A stretch of DNA of 64,000 nt from Flagellimonas allohymeniacidonis. Its GTDB lineage: Bacteria > Bacteroidota > Bacteroidia > Flavobacteriales > Flavobacteriaceae. Under the pieces are notes generated by a model, which worked only from the letters and a program-made list of their open reading frames with translations, did no database searches and was not told where the DNA came from. This document shows positions 45,143-54,558 of the stretch, piece by piece; within the stretch, counting starts at the first letter, position 1, and each line of letters opens with the position of its first letter. A program made the position numbers and the translations under genes. Where the stretch lies: contig NZ_SGIU01000001.1 in the NCBI RefSeq assembly GCF_004296335.1, positions 1,093,290 to 1,157,289 on the forward strand. The letters run 5' to 3'.

Positions 45143-45676
45143 ATGCTATCATCAATTCTTTTCATTTTAATGCTTCAAGTAATGAACGTTGACACCATTT
45201 TTGATTTTACCACAACTTCCAACCTCGACAATTGGACTGTTATTAATGATGGGGTCATGGGCGGACGTTCCTTTGGAAGTTTCTCACTATCAACGGAGGG
45301 GCATGGAGTATTTAAAGGAACTATTTCTTTGGAAAACAATGGTGGTTTCTCATCCGTTCGTCATCGTATGGCATCACTCGAAGTCTCTCCAAACAGTAAA
45401 ATCAGAATTAAATTGAAAGGGGATGGTAGCAACTACCAATTTCGTGTAAAGAACAAAATTGAAAACAGATATTCCTATATCCAACCCTTTCGGACCACTG
45501 GTGAATGGGAAGAAATTGAAATTGAGCTATCCAGTATGTATCCGGGTTTTCGAGGACGGCGTTTGGACCGTCCCAATTTTTCGCATCAAACCATTGAAGA
45601 AATCACATTTTTGATTGGTAACAAAAAGGCACAGGGTTTTAAATTACTAATTGACCATATTACGTTGGTTAATTGA
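45143..45676 (+). CDS. CIA30 family protein
   Basis: 177 residues. After a short hydrophobic N-terminus the domain reads NWTVINDGVMGGRSFGSFSL, then GTISLENNGGFSSVRH and a C-terminal jelly-roll edge. This is the complex I assembly factor 30/CIA30 galactose-binding-like fold (PF08547). In bacteria its role is not established. It follows the SulP gene by 19 bases. Confidence 0.85.
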   Translation: MLSSILFILMLQVMNVDTIFDFTTTSNLDNWTVINDGVMGGRSFGSFSLSTEGHGVFKGTISLENNGGFSSVRHRMASLEVSPNSKIRIKLKGDGSNYQFRVKNKIENRYSYIQPFRTTGEWEEIEIELSSMYPGFRGRRLDRPNFSHQTIEEITFLIGNKKAQGFKLLIDHITLVN

Positions 45677-45744
45677 CCCTTAACTATCAACAGACCACGT
45701 TAACAACTCACTGGTGAGAGACATTAAAATTAAAGCTAAAGTGG

Positions 45745-45752
45745 TACATTTG
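45745..45752 (+). promoter_or_regulatory. Candidate purL -7 box (TACATTTG)
   Basis: A TAnnTTTG match 32 bases before the purL start; no TTG at the expected -33 distance. A short inverted repeat CTCAC-TG-GTGAG lies at 45707-45718. Confidence 0.5.
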
Positions 45753-45784
45753 CATTTTCAATTTTGTTCTAGAGCCAAGCTGAT

Positions 45785-48700
45785 ATGATTCATTTCTTTG
45801 GGGACGTGACAAAAACCATTTTTGCCGTCCAAACCACGCAAGAAATCACAACAAAAGACCAAGAAAAATTAACATGGTTGTTCGGCAACCAACCTAAAAT
45901 ACACGCGGCGTCACTTGACGCCTTTTTTATTGGCCCCCGAGCTGCCATGATTACCCCATGGAGTACCAATGCCACGGAGATTACCCAAAATATGGGCATT
46001 TCTAACATAATGAGGATTGAAGAATTTCATTCTGTATCCGAAGACCACAACGATTACGATCCTATGCTCTTTCAGAAATACAAGGGCTTGGACCAAGATA
46101 TTTTTACGATTGATATCATACCAGAATCCATTCTGGAGATTGATGATATCGCGGCCTATAATAATCAAGAAGGTTTGGCCCTTAACTCGGAAGAAATTCA
46201 ATATTTGGAGGAGCTTGCAGAACGTCTTGGTAGGAAACTGACCGACTCTGAGGTGTTTGGATTTAGTCAAGTAAACTCTGAGCATTGCCGGCACAAGATT
46301 TTCAATGGCACTTTTGTAATTGATGGTGAGGAAAAACCTTCTTCACTTTTCAAACTCATCAAGAAAACTTCACAGGAAAACCCAAACGACATTGTTTCGG
46401 CCTATAAAGACAATGTGGCCTTTATTAAAGGACCCAAAGCCGTTCAGTTTGCCCCGAAACGCGCAGATGTTCCCGAGTTTTATGAAGAAACCGAGTTTGA
46501 ATCGGTACTTTCCCTCAAAGCGGAAACCCACAACTTCCCTACCACAGTGGAGCCCTTTAATGGGGCTGCTACAGGTTCTGGAGGAGAAATTCGAGATCGT
46601 CTTGCAGGTGGTAAAGGTGCATTACCCTTAGCTGGAACTGCAGTTTACATGACCTCTTATTCCCGATTGGAGGAAAATCGACCTTGGGAAAAAGGTATGG
46701 AAGAACGTGATTGGCTGTACCAAACCCCCATGGATATTTTGATTAAGGCATCCAATGGGGCTTCCGATTTCGGAAATAAGTTTGGTCAACCTTTGATTGC
46801 AGGTTCCGTGCTCACCTTTGAGCATGAAGAGGAAGCCAGAAAACTGGGTTTTGATAAGGTGATTATGCTGGCCGGAGGCATTGGCTATGGAAAGGCCAAC
46901 CAAGCGTTAAAAGATACCCCAAACAAAGGAGACCGTATCGTAATTCTTGGTGGGGATAATTACCGTATCGGAATGGGAGGCGCTGCCGTATCCAGCGCCG
47001 ATACTGGCGAGTTCAGCTCTTCTATAGAACTGAACGCCATTCAACGTTCCAACCCTGAAATGCAAAAACGGGCCTCCAACGCGATTCGCGGTATGGTGGA
47101 AAGCCATGATAATCCCATTGTATCCATTCATGATCATGGTGCTGGTGGCCATCTCAATTGCCTTTCTGAACTGGTAGAAGAAACAGGCGGTAAAATCGAT
47201 ATGGACAAACTTCCCATAGGTGATCCAACCCTTTCTGCCAAAGAGTTGATAGGCAACGAATCACAAGAACGTATGGGCTTGGTCATTGGGGAAAAAGATA
47301 AAGCCCTATTGCAACGTGTGGCAGAACGAGAGCGTTCACCAATGTACGACGTAGGAAATGTGACTGGCGACCATCGTTTCACCTTCCATTCCCAAACTAC
47401 AGGCGATAAACCTATGGATTTGGAACTCAATGATATGTTTGGCAGCTCCCCTAAGACCATCATGGAGGATAGAACCTTGTCAAAAAATTATAAAGCTCCC
47501 GATTATACACTAGAACACTTCCACGATTACTTGGAACAACTGCTTCAGCTCGAAGCTGTAGCTTGCAAAGACTGGTTGACCAATAAGGTGGACCGATGTG
47601 TCGGAGGTCTTGTAGCCAAACAACAATGTACCGGTCCCTTGCAATTACCTCTCAATAATTGTGGGGTTATGGCACTGGATTTCAAAGGAAAAGAAGGGGT
47701 GGCAACGAGTATTGGCCACTCTCCTATTTCAGGTTTGATTGACCCTGTCGCCGGCAGCAGAAATAGTATTACTGAAGCCCTTACGAATATGGTTTGGGCT
47801 CCTTTAAAAGATGGTTTAAAGTCCGTTTCCTTATCGGCCAATTGGATGTGGCCCTGCAAAAATGAGGGAGAAGATGCACGTTTGTATGAGGCTGTGGAAG
47901 CCGTATCAGAATTCGCTATTGCATTGGGCATCAATGTTCCGACAGGAAAGGACTCCTTGTCCATGAAGCAGAAATATAAAAATGAAGAGGTCATTGCGCC
48001 GGGAACGGTGATTATTTCGGCCGCGGCCAACTGCAATGACATCACCAAAGTTGTGGAACCTGTTTTGCAGAAAGATGGTGGTGACATCTATTACATCAAC
48101 CTTTCTAAAGACGAATTCAAATTGGGTGGGTCTTCTTTTGCCCAAGTTTTGAACACCATTGGGAACGAAGCCCCAACGGTTAGTGATGCAGGATACGTAA
48201 AACAGGTGTTCAATACCATCCAGAATTTGATTCGACAAGATGTGATTGTGGCCGGACATGATGTAGCTTCCGGCGGATTGATAACAACATTGTTGGAAAT
48301 GTGTTTCGCCGATAATGATTTGGGAGCCCATCTCGATCTATCCGCATTGGGTGAACCAGACATAATTAAACTCCTCTTTGCTGAAAATTTAGGAATCGTA
48401 TTGCAGTCCAGCGACGATTCTATAGAGCCACAATTAGATTCGGCTGGGGTAGAATTTGTGAAACTCGGTTCTGCGATTTCAGAGGGTACCCTGACGCTAA
48501 AGAATCAAGGTATTGAGATTGGCTTAAACGTAGCATCCCTTCGGGATACGTGGTACAAAACCTCTTATTTGTTGGATGAAAAACAAACTGCCAAAGGATT
48601 GGCAAAGGAACGTTATGATAACTACAGTCACCAGCCTTTAACCTTTCAATTCCCATCCAATACCCCAAGTTTAAATGCATCAGCGGGTGTTTCAAGACCC

Positions 48701-49453
48701 AAAGCCGCCATCCTTAGGGAAAAAGGAAGTAACTCGGAACGGGAAATGGCCAACGCCATGTATCTGGCCGGTTTCGATGTTAAGGATGTGCATATGACAG
48801 ACCTCATCTCAGGACGTGAAACCTTGGAGGACATTCAATTTCTGGGTGCCGTGGGAGGTTTCTCCAATTCCGACGTTTTAGGTAGTGCAAAAGGTTGGGC
48901 CGGAGCCATTAAATATAACGAACGTGCCAATAAAGTCATTCAAGATTTCTTCGCAAGAACGGATACACTTTCCGTTGGCATTTGCAATGGTTGCCAGTTG
49001 TTCTTGGAATTGGAATTAATCAATCCGGAGCATGATGCCCATGGCAAAATGACCTACAATGATTCAGGAAAACATGAGAGCGCCTTCACCTCGGTGAAAA
49101 TTCGAGAAAACAACTCAGTAATGCTTTCTTCCATGGCAGGCACCATTTTGGGAGTATGGATTTCAAATGGCGAGGGCAAGTTCAGTCTTCCCCTGTCGGA
49201 AGAGAATTATGACATTGTTGCCAAATATGGTTATGAAGGCTATCCGGCCAATCCCAATGGCAGTGACTACAATACGGCGATGCTCTGTGATAAGACAGGT
49301 CGACATCTGGTTACCATGCCACACATTGAACGATCTATTTTTCCTTGGAATTGGGCTTACTATCCAAATGATAGAAATGACAAGGTATCTCCTTGGATAC
49401 AGGCCTTCGTAAATGCCCGGGAATGGGTAGAGAAGGTCAACAGCGAGAAATAA
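45785..49453 (+). CDS. purL: Phosphoribosylformylglycinamidine synthase, large single-chain form
   Basis: 1222 residues, a fused enzyme as in proteobacteria and eukaryotes. The FGAM synthase part has SQVNSEHCRHKIFNG and SLKAETHNFPTTVEPFNGAATGSGGEIRD; the C-terminal glutaminase has its nucleophile at C1067 in GICNGCQ. It converts FGAR to FGAM with glutamine and ATP in purine synthesis, so separate PurQ and PurS are not needed. Single gene in this window. Confidence 0.96.
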   Translation: MIHFFGDVTKTIFAVQTTQEITTKDQEKLTWLFGNQPKIHAASLDAFFIGPRAAMITPWSTNATEITQNMGISNIMRIEEFHSVSEDHNDYDPMLFQKYKGLDQDIFTIDIIPESILEIDDIAAYNNQEGLALNSEEIQYLEELAERLGRKLTDSEVFGFSQVNSEHCRHKIFNGTFVIDGEEKPSSLFKLIKKTSQENPNDIVSAYKDNVAFIKGPKAVQFAPKRADVPEFYEETEFESVLSLKAETHNFPTTVEPFNGAATGSGGEIRDRLAGGKGALPLAGTAVYMTSYSRLEENRPWEKGMEERDWLYQTPMDILIKASNGASDFGNKFGQPLIAGSVLTFEHEEEARKLGFDKVIMLAGGIGYGKANQALKDTPNKGDRIVILGGDNYRIGMGGAAVSSADTGEFSSSIELNAIQRSNPEMQKRASNAIRGMVESHDNPIVSIHDHGAGGHLNCLSELVEETGGKIDMDKLPIGDPTLSAKELIGNESQERMGLVIGEKDKALLQRVAERERSPMYDVGNVTGDHRFTFHSQTTGDKPMDLELNDMFGSSPKTIMEDRTLSKNYKAPDYTLEHFHDYLEQLLQLEAVACKDWLTNKVDRCVGGLVAKQQCTGPLQLPLNNCGVMALDFKGKEGVATSIGHSPISGLIDPVAGSRNSITEALTNMVWAPLKDGLKSVSLSANWMWPCKNEGEDARLYEAVEAVSEFAIALGINVPTGKDSLSMKQKYKNEEVIAPGTVIISAAANCNDITKVVEPVLQKDGGDIYYINLSKDEFKLGGSSFAQVLNTIGNEAPTVSDAGYVKQVFNTIQNLIRQDVIVAGHDVASGGLITTLLEMCFADNDLGAHLDLSALGEPDIIKLLFAENLGIVLQSSDDSIEPQLDSAGVEFVKLGSAISEGTLTLKNQGIEIGLNVASLRDTWYKTSYLLDEKQTAKGLAKERYDNYSHQPLTFQFPSNTPSLNASAGVSRPKAAILREKGSNSEREMANAMYLAGFDVKDVHMTDLISGRETLEDIQFLGAVGGFSNSDVLGSAKGWAGAIKYNERANKVIQDFFARTDTLSVGICNGCQLFLELELINPEHDAHGKMTYNDSGKHESAFTSVKIRENNSVMLSSMAGTILGVWISNGEGKFSLPLSEENYDIVAKYGYEGYPANPNGSDYNTAMLCDKTGRHLVTMPHIERSIFPWNWAYYPNDRNDKVSPWIQAFVNAREWVEKVNSEK

Positions 49454-49482
49454 TCCCGGATTACGAATTTTATAAAGTAACA

Positions 49483-49521
49483 AGGACCTAATTGAAGAAT
49501 TGATTTCTTCGTATGGGTCCT
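49483..49521 (+). other. Two-part stem-loop between purL and acyl-CoA synthetase
   Basis: Outer stem AGGACC (49483-49488)/GGTCCT (49516-49521) and inner stem GAAGAA/TTCTTC (49494-49499, 49505-49510), with a symmetric 5x5 internal loop and a 5-base apical loop. No T tract follows, so it is not a clear terminator; it ends 36 bases before the next start. Confidence 0.5.
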
Positions 49522-49557
49522 ATTTACTATTTTGCAATTTCTTTACAGAAACTTACT

Positions 49558-51327
49558 ATGCAAAAAGTTACCCGGCTCTTTGATTTTCCATATCACCAAT
49601 TGGAAAATAATTCACTTGAAAAAGCTTTAGTCACAAAAAATAATGGAAAGTGGGAAGCCACTTCCACCCAAGAATACATTAATAAGGCCAATGCCATTAG
49701 TCGCGGGTTATTGCGCCTTGGAGTAAAACCCAACGATAAAATTGCCGTGATTTCGATGACCAATCGCACAGAATGGAATATTGTGGACATTGGAATTCTG
49801 CAGTTGGGAGCACAAAACGTCCCAATCTACCCTACCATTTCTGAAGATGATTATGAGTACGTCTTGAATCACTCAGAAGCCAAATATTGCTTTGTTTCAT
49901 GTACAGAAGTATTGGAAAAAGTGCTTTCGGCAAGTTCAAAATTGAAAAAACTAAAGGACGTTTATTCCTTTGACCAGCTCGAAAATTGTAAGAATTGGGA
50001 TGAAGTTATCAAGTTGGGTGAAGATTCTTCCAATCAAGACCAAGTAGAGGAATACAAGTCACAAGTACAGCCTGGCAATCTGGCCACGTTGATATATACT
50101 TCAGGAACAACGGGCAGACCCAAGGGAGTTATGCTGTCCCACGACAATATTGTTTCCAATGTAATCTCCAGCGAGGAACGGGTGCCTTTTGAATCTGGAG
50201 GAATTGCATTGAGCTTTTTACCTGTCTGCCACATTTTTGAACGAATGATCCTTTATCTATACCAATATTGTGGAATTGAAATTCATTTCGCTGAAGGTCT
50301 GGATAAAATAAGTGACAATGTAAAAGAGGTGAAACCTGACGTGATGACCGTGGTACCTCGTTTATTGGAAAAGGTTTATGATGCCATTATCGCCAAAGGA
50401 ACCGATTTGACCGGTATTAAAAAGAAATTGTTCTTCTGGGCGGTCGAGTTGGGTCTTAAATATGAGCCCTATGGAAAAAACGGCTGGCTGTATGAAAAGA
50501 AATTGGGCATAGCCCGTAAACTTATTTTTAGCAAGTGGCAAGAAGCCCTGGGTGGTAGATTGACCACTATGGTCTCTGGTAGTGCTGCCTTGCAGGCCAG
50601 ATTGGCAAGAGTGTTTGCCGCTGCTGGGATGCCCGTGATGGAAGGCTATGGACTTACCGAAACCTCTCCGGTGATTTCCGTTAATCAGGAATCAGGGAAA
50701 GGCTGGAAAATTGGTTCGGTTGGGAGGATCATTACCGGTGTCGAGGTCAAGATAGCGCATGATGGGGAGATTCTGTGTAAGGGGCCCAACGTAATGATGG
50801 GGTATTACAAAGATGAAGAAAAGACCAAAGAAGTTCTTAAGGATGGATATTTTCATACTGGGGATATCGGAGAAATTGATGCTGACGGTTTCCTAAGGAT
50901 TACCGATAGGAAAAAGGAAATGTTTAAAACCTCAGGTGGTAAGTATGTAGCTCCCCAAATTCTGGAAAATCGTTTCAAGCAATCACGATTCATTGAACAA
51001 ATCATGGTGGTCGGGGAAGGCGAAAAAATGCCCGCTGCTTTGATACAACCCAATTTCGAATTCTTGTATGAATGGGCCAACCGGCATGACATCACATTAG
51101 GGGAAAACTCCGATATCATCTTAAACGAACGCGTAATTTCCAGAATACAGGAAGAGGTAGATTTAGCGAATGAGGAATTTGCCAAGTGGGAAAAGGTAAA
51201 GCAATTTAGACTTACCCCAGAAGTCTGGAATATTGATGATGGACATTTGACCCCGACCATGAAATTACGCCGCAAAATTGTGAAAGAGAAATACATCCAC
51301 CTCTATAATGACATCTACGGCTATTAA
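49558..51327 (+). CDS. Long-chain fatty acid-CoA ligase (AMP-binding)
   Basis: 589 residues from the ATG at 49558 (MQKVTRLFDFPYHQLENN). An in-frame ATG at 49513 lies within the stem-loop region and is unlikely. The P-loop LIYTSGTTGRPKGVMLSHDN and the GYGLTETSPVIS and GDIGEIDADGFLRITDRKKE motifs define the ANL superfamily; the branch is the membrane-associated long-chain AMP-forming ligase. It activates fatty acids for the beta-oxidation genes just downstream. Confidence 0.9.
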   Translation: MQKVTRLFDFPYHQLENNSLEKALVTKNNGKWEATSTQEYINKANAISRGLLRLGVKPNDKIAVISMTNRTEWNIVDIGILQLGAQNVPIYPTISEDDYEYVLNHSEAKYCFVSCTEVLEKVLSASSKLKKLKDVYSFDQLENCKNWDEVIKLGEDSSNQDQVEEYKSQVQPGNLATLIYTSGTTGRPKGVMLSHDNIVSNVISSEERVPFESGGIALSFLPVCHIFERMILYLYQYCGIEIHFAEGLDKISDNVKEVKPDVMTVVPRLLEKVYDAIIAKGTDLTGIKKKLFFWAVELGLKYEPYGKNGWLYEKKLGIARKLIFSKWQEALGGRLTTMVSGSAALQARLARVFAAAGMPVMEGYGLTETSPVISVNQESGKGWKIGSVGRIITGVEVKIAHDGEILCKGPNVMMGYYKDEEKTKEVLKDGYFHTGDIGEIDADGFLRITDRKKEMFKTSGGKYVAPQILENRFKQSRFIEQIMVVGEGEKMPAALIQPNFEFLYEWANRHDITLGENSDIILNERVISRIQEEVDLANEEFAKWEKVKQFRLTPEVWNIDDGHLTPTMKLRRKIVKEKYIHLYNDIYGY

Positions 51328-51340
51328 TTCATGGTAAGTA

Positions 51341-51589
51341 ATGGCCTTTGATAAGTATTCCACAGAACCATTAAAAAAGACCAGTAAGTTACTTCTTGGC
51401 CTAAGCATCGTTATACTCACAGTAACCATTTTTCTGCTAGTTTTTGGAATGTATCAAACCAAACAAGGAGGGAATAAAACATTAATTTTTCTCGTTCCCA
51501 CAGTTTTTGGGCCTTTGACCATTTTAAGCTCTTTACTTGCCGCTTCGATGGGTGCAGAAGTCAAAAAAAGAGAAAAAGGTCATCTTTAA
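51341..51589 (+). CDS. Small two-helix membrane protein
   Basis: 82 residues with two membrane helices (LLLGLSIVILTVTIFLLVFGMY and LIFLVPTVFGPLTILSSLLAA). No family recognised. It starts 14 bases after the ligase stop and probably shares its transcript. It could be an accessory of the ligase or unrelated. Confidence 0.6.
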   Translation: MAFDKYSTEPLKKTSKLLLGLSIVILTVTIFLLVFGMYQTKQGGNKTLIFLVPTVFGPLTILSSLLAASMGAEVKKREKGHL

Positions 51590-51632
51590 TCCGTTTTTTG
51601 CACTTTTCATAAAGACAACTTTTTACGATGTG

Positions 51633-51670
51633 AATTTATTATGCATGCATAATAAATTTTTGTATATTTG
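51633..51670 (+). promoter_or_regulatory. MarR operator palindrome and promoter
   Basis: A 26-bp perfect palindrome, half-site AATTTATTATGCA with its reverse complement directly adjoining (51633-51658), sits where the -33 element would be. The -7 box TATATTTG follows at 51663-51670, and the MarR start is at 51688. Binding there would block RNA polymerase, so the regulator probably represses itself and the beta-oxidation genes behind it. Confidence 0.8.
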
Positions 51671-51687
51671 GGCACCAAGATAGTTCT

Positions 51688-52137
51688 ATGAAAGAGTTGA
51701 CCATTGATCATGCCCTTAGGGCCACATGGCAGGCTGTAATCAAAATGTACAATGAGGAAGCGAAAAACTACGGTCTTACCATGGCGATTGGTTTTACTTT
51801 GCTCAGCATTGATCCAAAAAAAGGAACCCCAAGCACCGCTTTGGGTCCTAAAATGGGAATGGAAGCCACCAGTTTATCCCGCATACTCAAGAGTATTGAA
51901 GAAAAAGGGTATATCCAAAGAAAACCTAATCCTAACGACGGCAGAGGCGTACTCATACATCTTACTGCGCTTGGGTTGGAAAAAAGAAAGGACTCCAAAG
52001 ATGTGGTTTTACGATTCAATGATGTAGTGAAAGAACATATAGATGAAAGTGATTTAATGGGATTCTTCAAAACGGTCGATGTCATCAACAAACTCATCTT
52101 GGACAAAAAAATATATATCAAAACAACAACTAATTAA
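51688..52137 (+). CDS. MarR-family repressor of the beta-oxidation operon
   Basis: 149 residues. The winged helix reads GMEATSLSRILKSIEEKGYIQRKPNPNDGRGVLIHLTALG, a clear MarR core. It is the first gene of the operon and has a palindromic operator at its promoter. By analogy with other regulators of fatty acid genes, a fatty acyl-CoA may be the inducer, but no ligand residues can be identified. Confidence 0.9.
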   Translation: MKELTIDHALRATWQAVIKMYNEEAKNYGLTMAIGFTLLSIDPKKGTPSTALGPKMGMEATSLSRILKSIEEKGYIQRKPNPNDGRGVLIHLTALGLEKRKDSKDVVLRFNDVVKEHIDESDLMGFFKTVDVINKLILDKKIYIKTTTN

Positions 52138-52151
52138 TTCCAATTCTTAAC

Positions 52152-54557
52152 ATGGGAAGGCATATTAACAAAGTTGCCGTAATCGGCTCTGGTATCATGG
52201 GAAGTGGCATAGCCTGTCACTTTGCCAACATCGGGGTTGAAGTTTTATTGCTCGATATTGTTCCTAGGGAACTTACCGAAAAAGAAAAATCAAAAGGGTT
52301 GAGCCTTGAGGACAAAGCAGTACGAAATCGATTGGTGAACGACTCGCTCACCAATTCCTTGAAATCAAAGCCCTCCTCTATTTACCATAAAAAGTTTGCC
52401 GATCGTATTACGACCGGAAACTTGGAGGATGATATTTCCAAGGTTAGTGAGGTGGATTGGATCATTGAGGTGGTTGTAGAACGCCTTGATATAAAGAAGA
52501 AGGTTTTTGAAAACTTGGATCAACATAGAAAACCAGGTACGCTTATCACTTCAAACACTTCGGGGATTCCTATCAAATTTATGAGTGAGGGACGAAGTGA
52601 TGATTTCCAAAAACACTTCTGCGGAACCCACTTTTTCAATCCCGCACGATACTTAAAACTCTTTGAAATTATTCCAGGCCCCCAAACATCTCAAGATGTA
52701 TTGGATTTCCTCAATGGATATGGAGAAAAATTTCTGGGAAAGACCTCTGTGGTTGCCAAAGACACCCCAGCTTTTATTGGTAATCGAATTGGAATTTTCA
52801 GTATCCAAAGCCTTTTCCACGCGGTTAAGGATTTGGGCATGACCGTAGAGGAAGTGGACAAGTTGACTGGCCCTGTTATTGGACGCCCAAAGTCTGCAAC
52901 CTTCCGCACAGTGGATGTGGTCGGACTTGATACTTTGGTGCACGTGGCCAATGGAATTTCGGAAAACTGCAAGGATGATGAGCGGCATGAGCTTTTCCAA
53001 TTACCAGATTTCATCAAAACCATGATGGAAAATCAATGGTTGGGAAGTAAATCGGGGCAAGGATTTTATAAGAAGGTTAAAGGCGACAACGGTAAAAGTG
53101 AAATCCTGACTTTGGATTTGGATACTATGGACTATCGTTCCAAAAAGAGCGCCAAATTCGCAACACTGGAATTGACCAAAACCATCGATAAAGTTATCGA
53201 CCGTTTTTCGGTACTGACAGGTGGAAAGGACAAAGCAGGTGAATTTTACCGTAAAAGTTTTGGAGCTCTCTTTTCATATGTTTCACACCGCATTCCAGAA
53301 ATTACCGATGAGCTTTATAAGATTGACGATGCCATGAAGGCCGGATTCGGTTGGGAGCATGGACCCTTTCAGATATGGGACGCCGTTGGACTTGAAAAGG
53401 GGTTGGAATTCATAAAAGCTGAAGGTTTGGAAGCCGCATCATGGGTTTCCGACATGAAAGCAGCTGGAATCGATTCTTTCTACTCAGTGAAGGATGGAGC
53501 TACCTATTTCTTTGACATTCCCAAAAAGGCCATGGAAAAAGTACCTGGTCAAGACGCCTTTATCATTTTGGATAACATCAGAAAGTCCAACGAAGTCTTC
53601 AAAAACAGTGGAGTTGTGGTTGAGGATTTGGGTGAAGGCATCTTAAATGTGGAATTCCAATCCAAAATGAATACAATTGGTGGAGATGTTTTAGCGGGAC
53701 TAAATAAAGCCATCGACCTTGCCGAAAAAGACTTTCAGGGTCTTGTAGTGGGAAACCAGGCGGCCAATTTCTCTGTGGGAGCCAATATTGGGATGATTTT
53801 CATGATGGCCGTTGAGCAAGAGTATGACGAGCTTAATATGGCAATAAAATATTTTCAGGATACCATGATGCGCATGCGCTACTCATCCATACCCACCATT
53901 TCTGCTCCGCATGGCATGTGTTTGGGAGGTGGATGTGAGCTTTCAATGCATGCCGACAAAGTGGTCGCCGCTGCAGAAACCTATATTGGTTTAGTGGAGT
54001 TTGGTGTTGGTGTGATTCCTGGAGGTGGAGGCTCTAAGGAAATGGCGCTAAGAGCCTCTGATTCATTCCGAAAAAATGATGTTGAGCTAAATGTTCTGCA
54101 GGAGTATTTCTTGACCATCGGAATGGCCAAAGTGTCCACCTCAGCCTATGAAGCCTATGACTTGGGCATCTTGCAAAAAGGTAAAGATGTTGTCGTCGTG
54201 AACAAAGACCGACAAATTGCCACAGCAAAAGCCTATGCTAAGTTATTGGCAGAATCTGGATATACTCAACCTCCAAAACGTAAGGATGTTAAGGTACTTG
54301 GAAAACAAGCTTTGGGCATGTTCCTGGTAGGAACTGATTCTATGGAGGCTGGTCACTACATTTCAGAACATGATAAAAAAATAGCCGACAAATTGGCCTA
54401 TGTCATGGCCGGAGGGGACCTTTCCGAAGCAAGTTACGTAAGTGAGCAATACCTTCTTGATATTGAAAGAGAGGCTTTCTTATCCCTTTGTACCGAAAGA
54501 AAAACATTGGAACGCATCCAGCACATGTTGAAAACTGGAAAACCTTTAAGAAACTAA
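52152..54557 (+). CDS. Multifunctional 3-hydroxyacyl-CoA dehydrogenase/enoyl-CoA hydratase
   Basis: 801 residues. The dehydrogenase comes first (KVAVIGSGIMGSGIACHFANIGVEVLL at 6-32; CGTHFFNPARYLKLFEIIPG), and the crotonase/hydratase domain is C-terminal (APHGMCLGGGCELSMHADKVVAA near 590-612, EFGVGVIPGGGGSKEMALRA). This order is the reverse of E. coli FadB/FadJ. It catalyses hydration and NAD-dependent oxidation in beta-oxidation; 14 bases after the MarR stop. Confidence 0.93.
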   Translation: MGRHINKVAVIGSGIMGSGIACHFANIGVEVLLLDIVPRELTEKEKSKGLSLEDKAVRNRLVNDSLTNSLKSKPSSIYHKKFADRITTGNLEDDISKVSEVDWIIEVVVERLDIKKKVFENLDQHRKPGTLITSNTSGIPIKFMSEGRSDDFQKHFCGTHFFNPARYLKLFEIIPGPQTSQDVLDFLNGYGEKFLGKTSVVAKDTPAFIGNRIGIFSIQSLFHAVKDLGMTVEEVDKLTGPVIGRPKSATFRTVDVVGLDTLVHVANGISENCKDDERHELFQLPDFIKTMMENQWLGSKSGQGFYKKVKGDNGKSEILTLDLDTMDYRSKKSAKFATLELTKTIDKVIDRFSVLTGGKDKAGEFYRKSFGALFSYVSHRIPEITDELYKIDDAMKAGFGWEHGPFQIWDAVGLEKGLEFIKAEGLEAASWVSDMKAAGIDSFYSVKDGATYFFDIPKKAMEKVPGQDAFIILDNIRKSNEVFKNSGVVVEDLGEGILNVEFQSKMNTIGGDVLAGLNKAIDLAEKDFQGLVVGNQAANFSVGANIGMIFMMAVEQEYDELNMAIKYFQDTMMRMRYSSIPTISAPHGMCLGGGCELSMHADKVVAAAETYIGLVEFGVGVIPGGGGSKEMALRASDSFRKNDVELNVLQEYFLTIGMAKVSTSAYEAYDLGILQKGKDVVVVNKDRQIATAKAYAKLLAESGYTQPPKRKDVKVLGKQALGMFLVGTDSMEAGHYISEHDKKIADKLAYVMAGGDLSEASYVSEQYLLDIEREAFLSLCTERKTLERIQHMLKTGKPLRN

Positions 54558-54558
54558 G

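Noticed and set aside
45707..45718. CTCAC-TG-GTGAG as a purine repressor site
   Set aside because: Arms of 5 bp are too short to support a specific operator, and no purine regulator is known to me for this group.
49513..49557. Earlier ATG for the acyl-CoA ligase
   Set aside because: The extra 15 residues fall in the stem-loop region and do not resemble the family start; the ATG at 49558 fits better.
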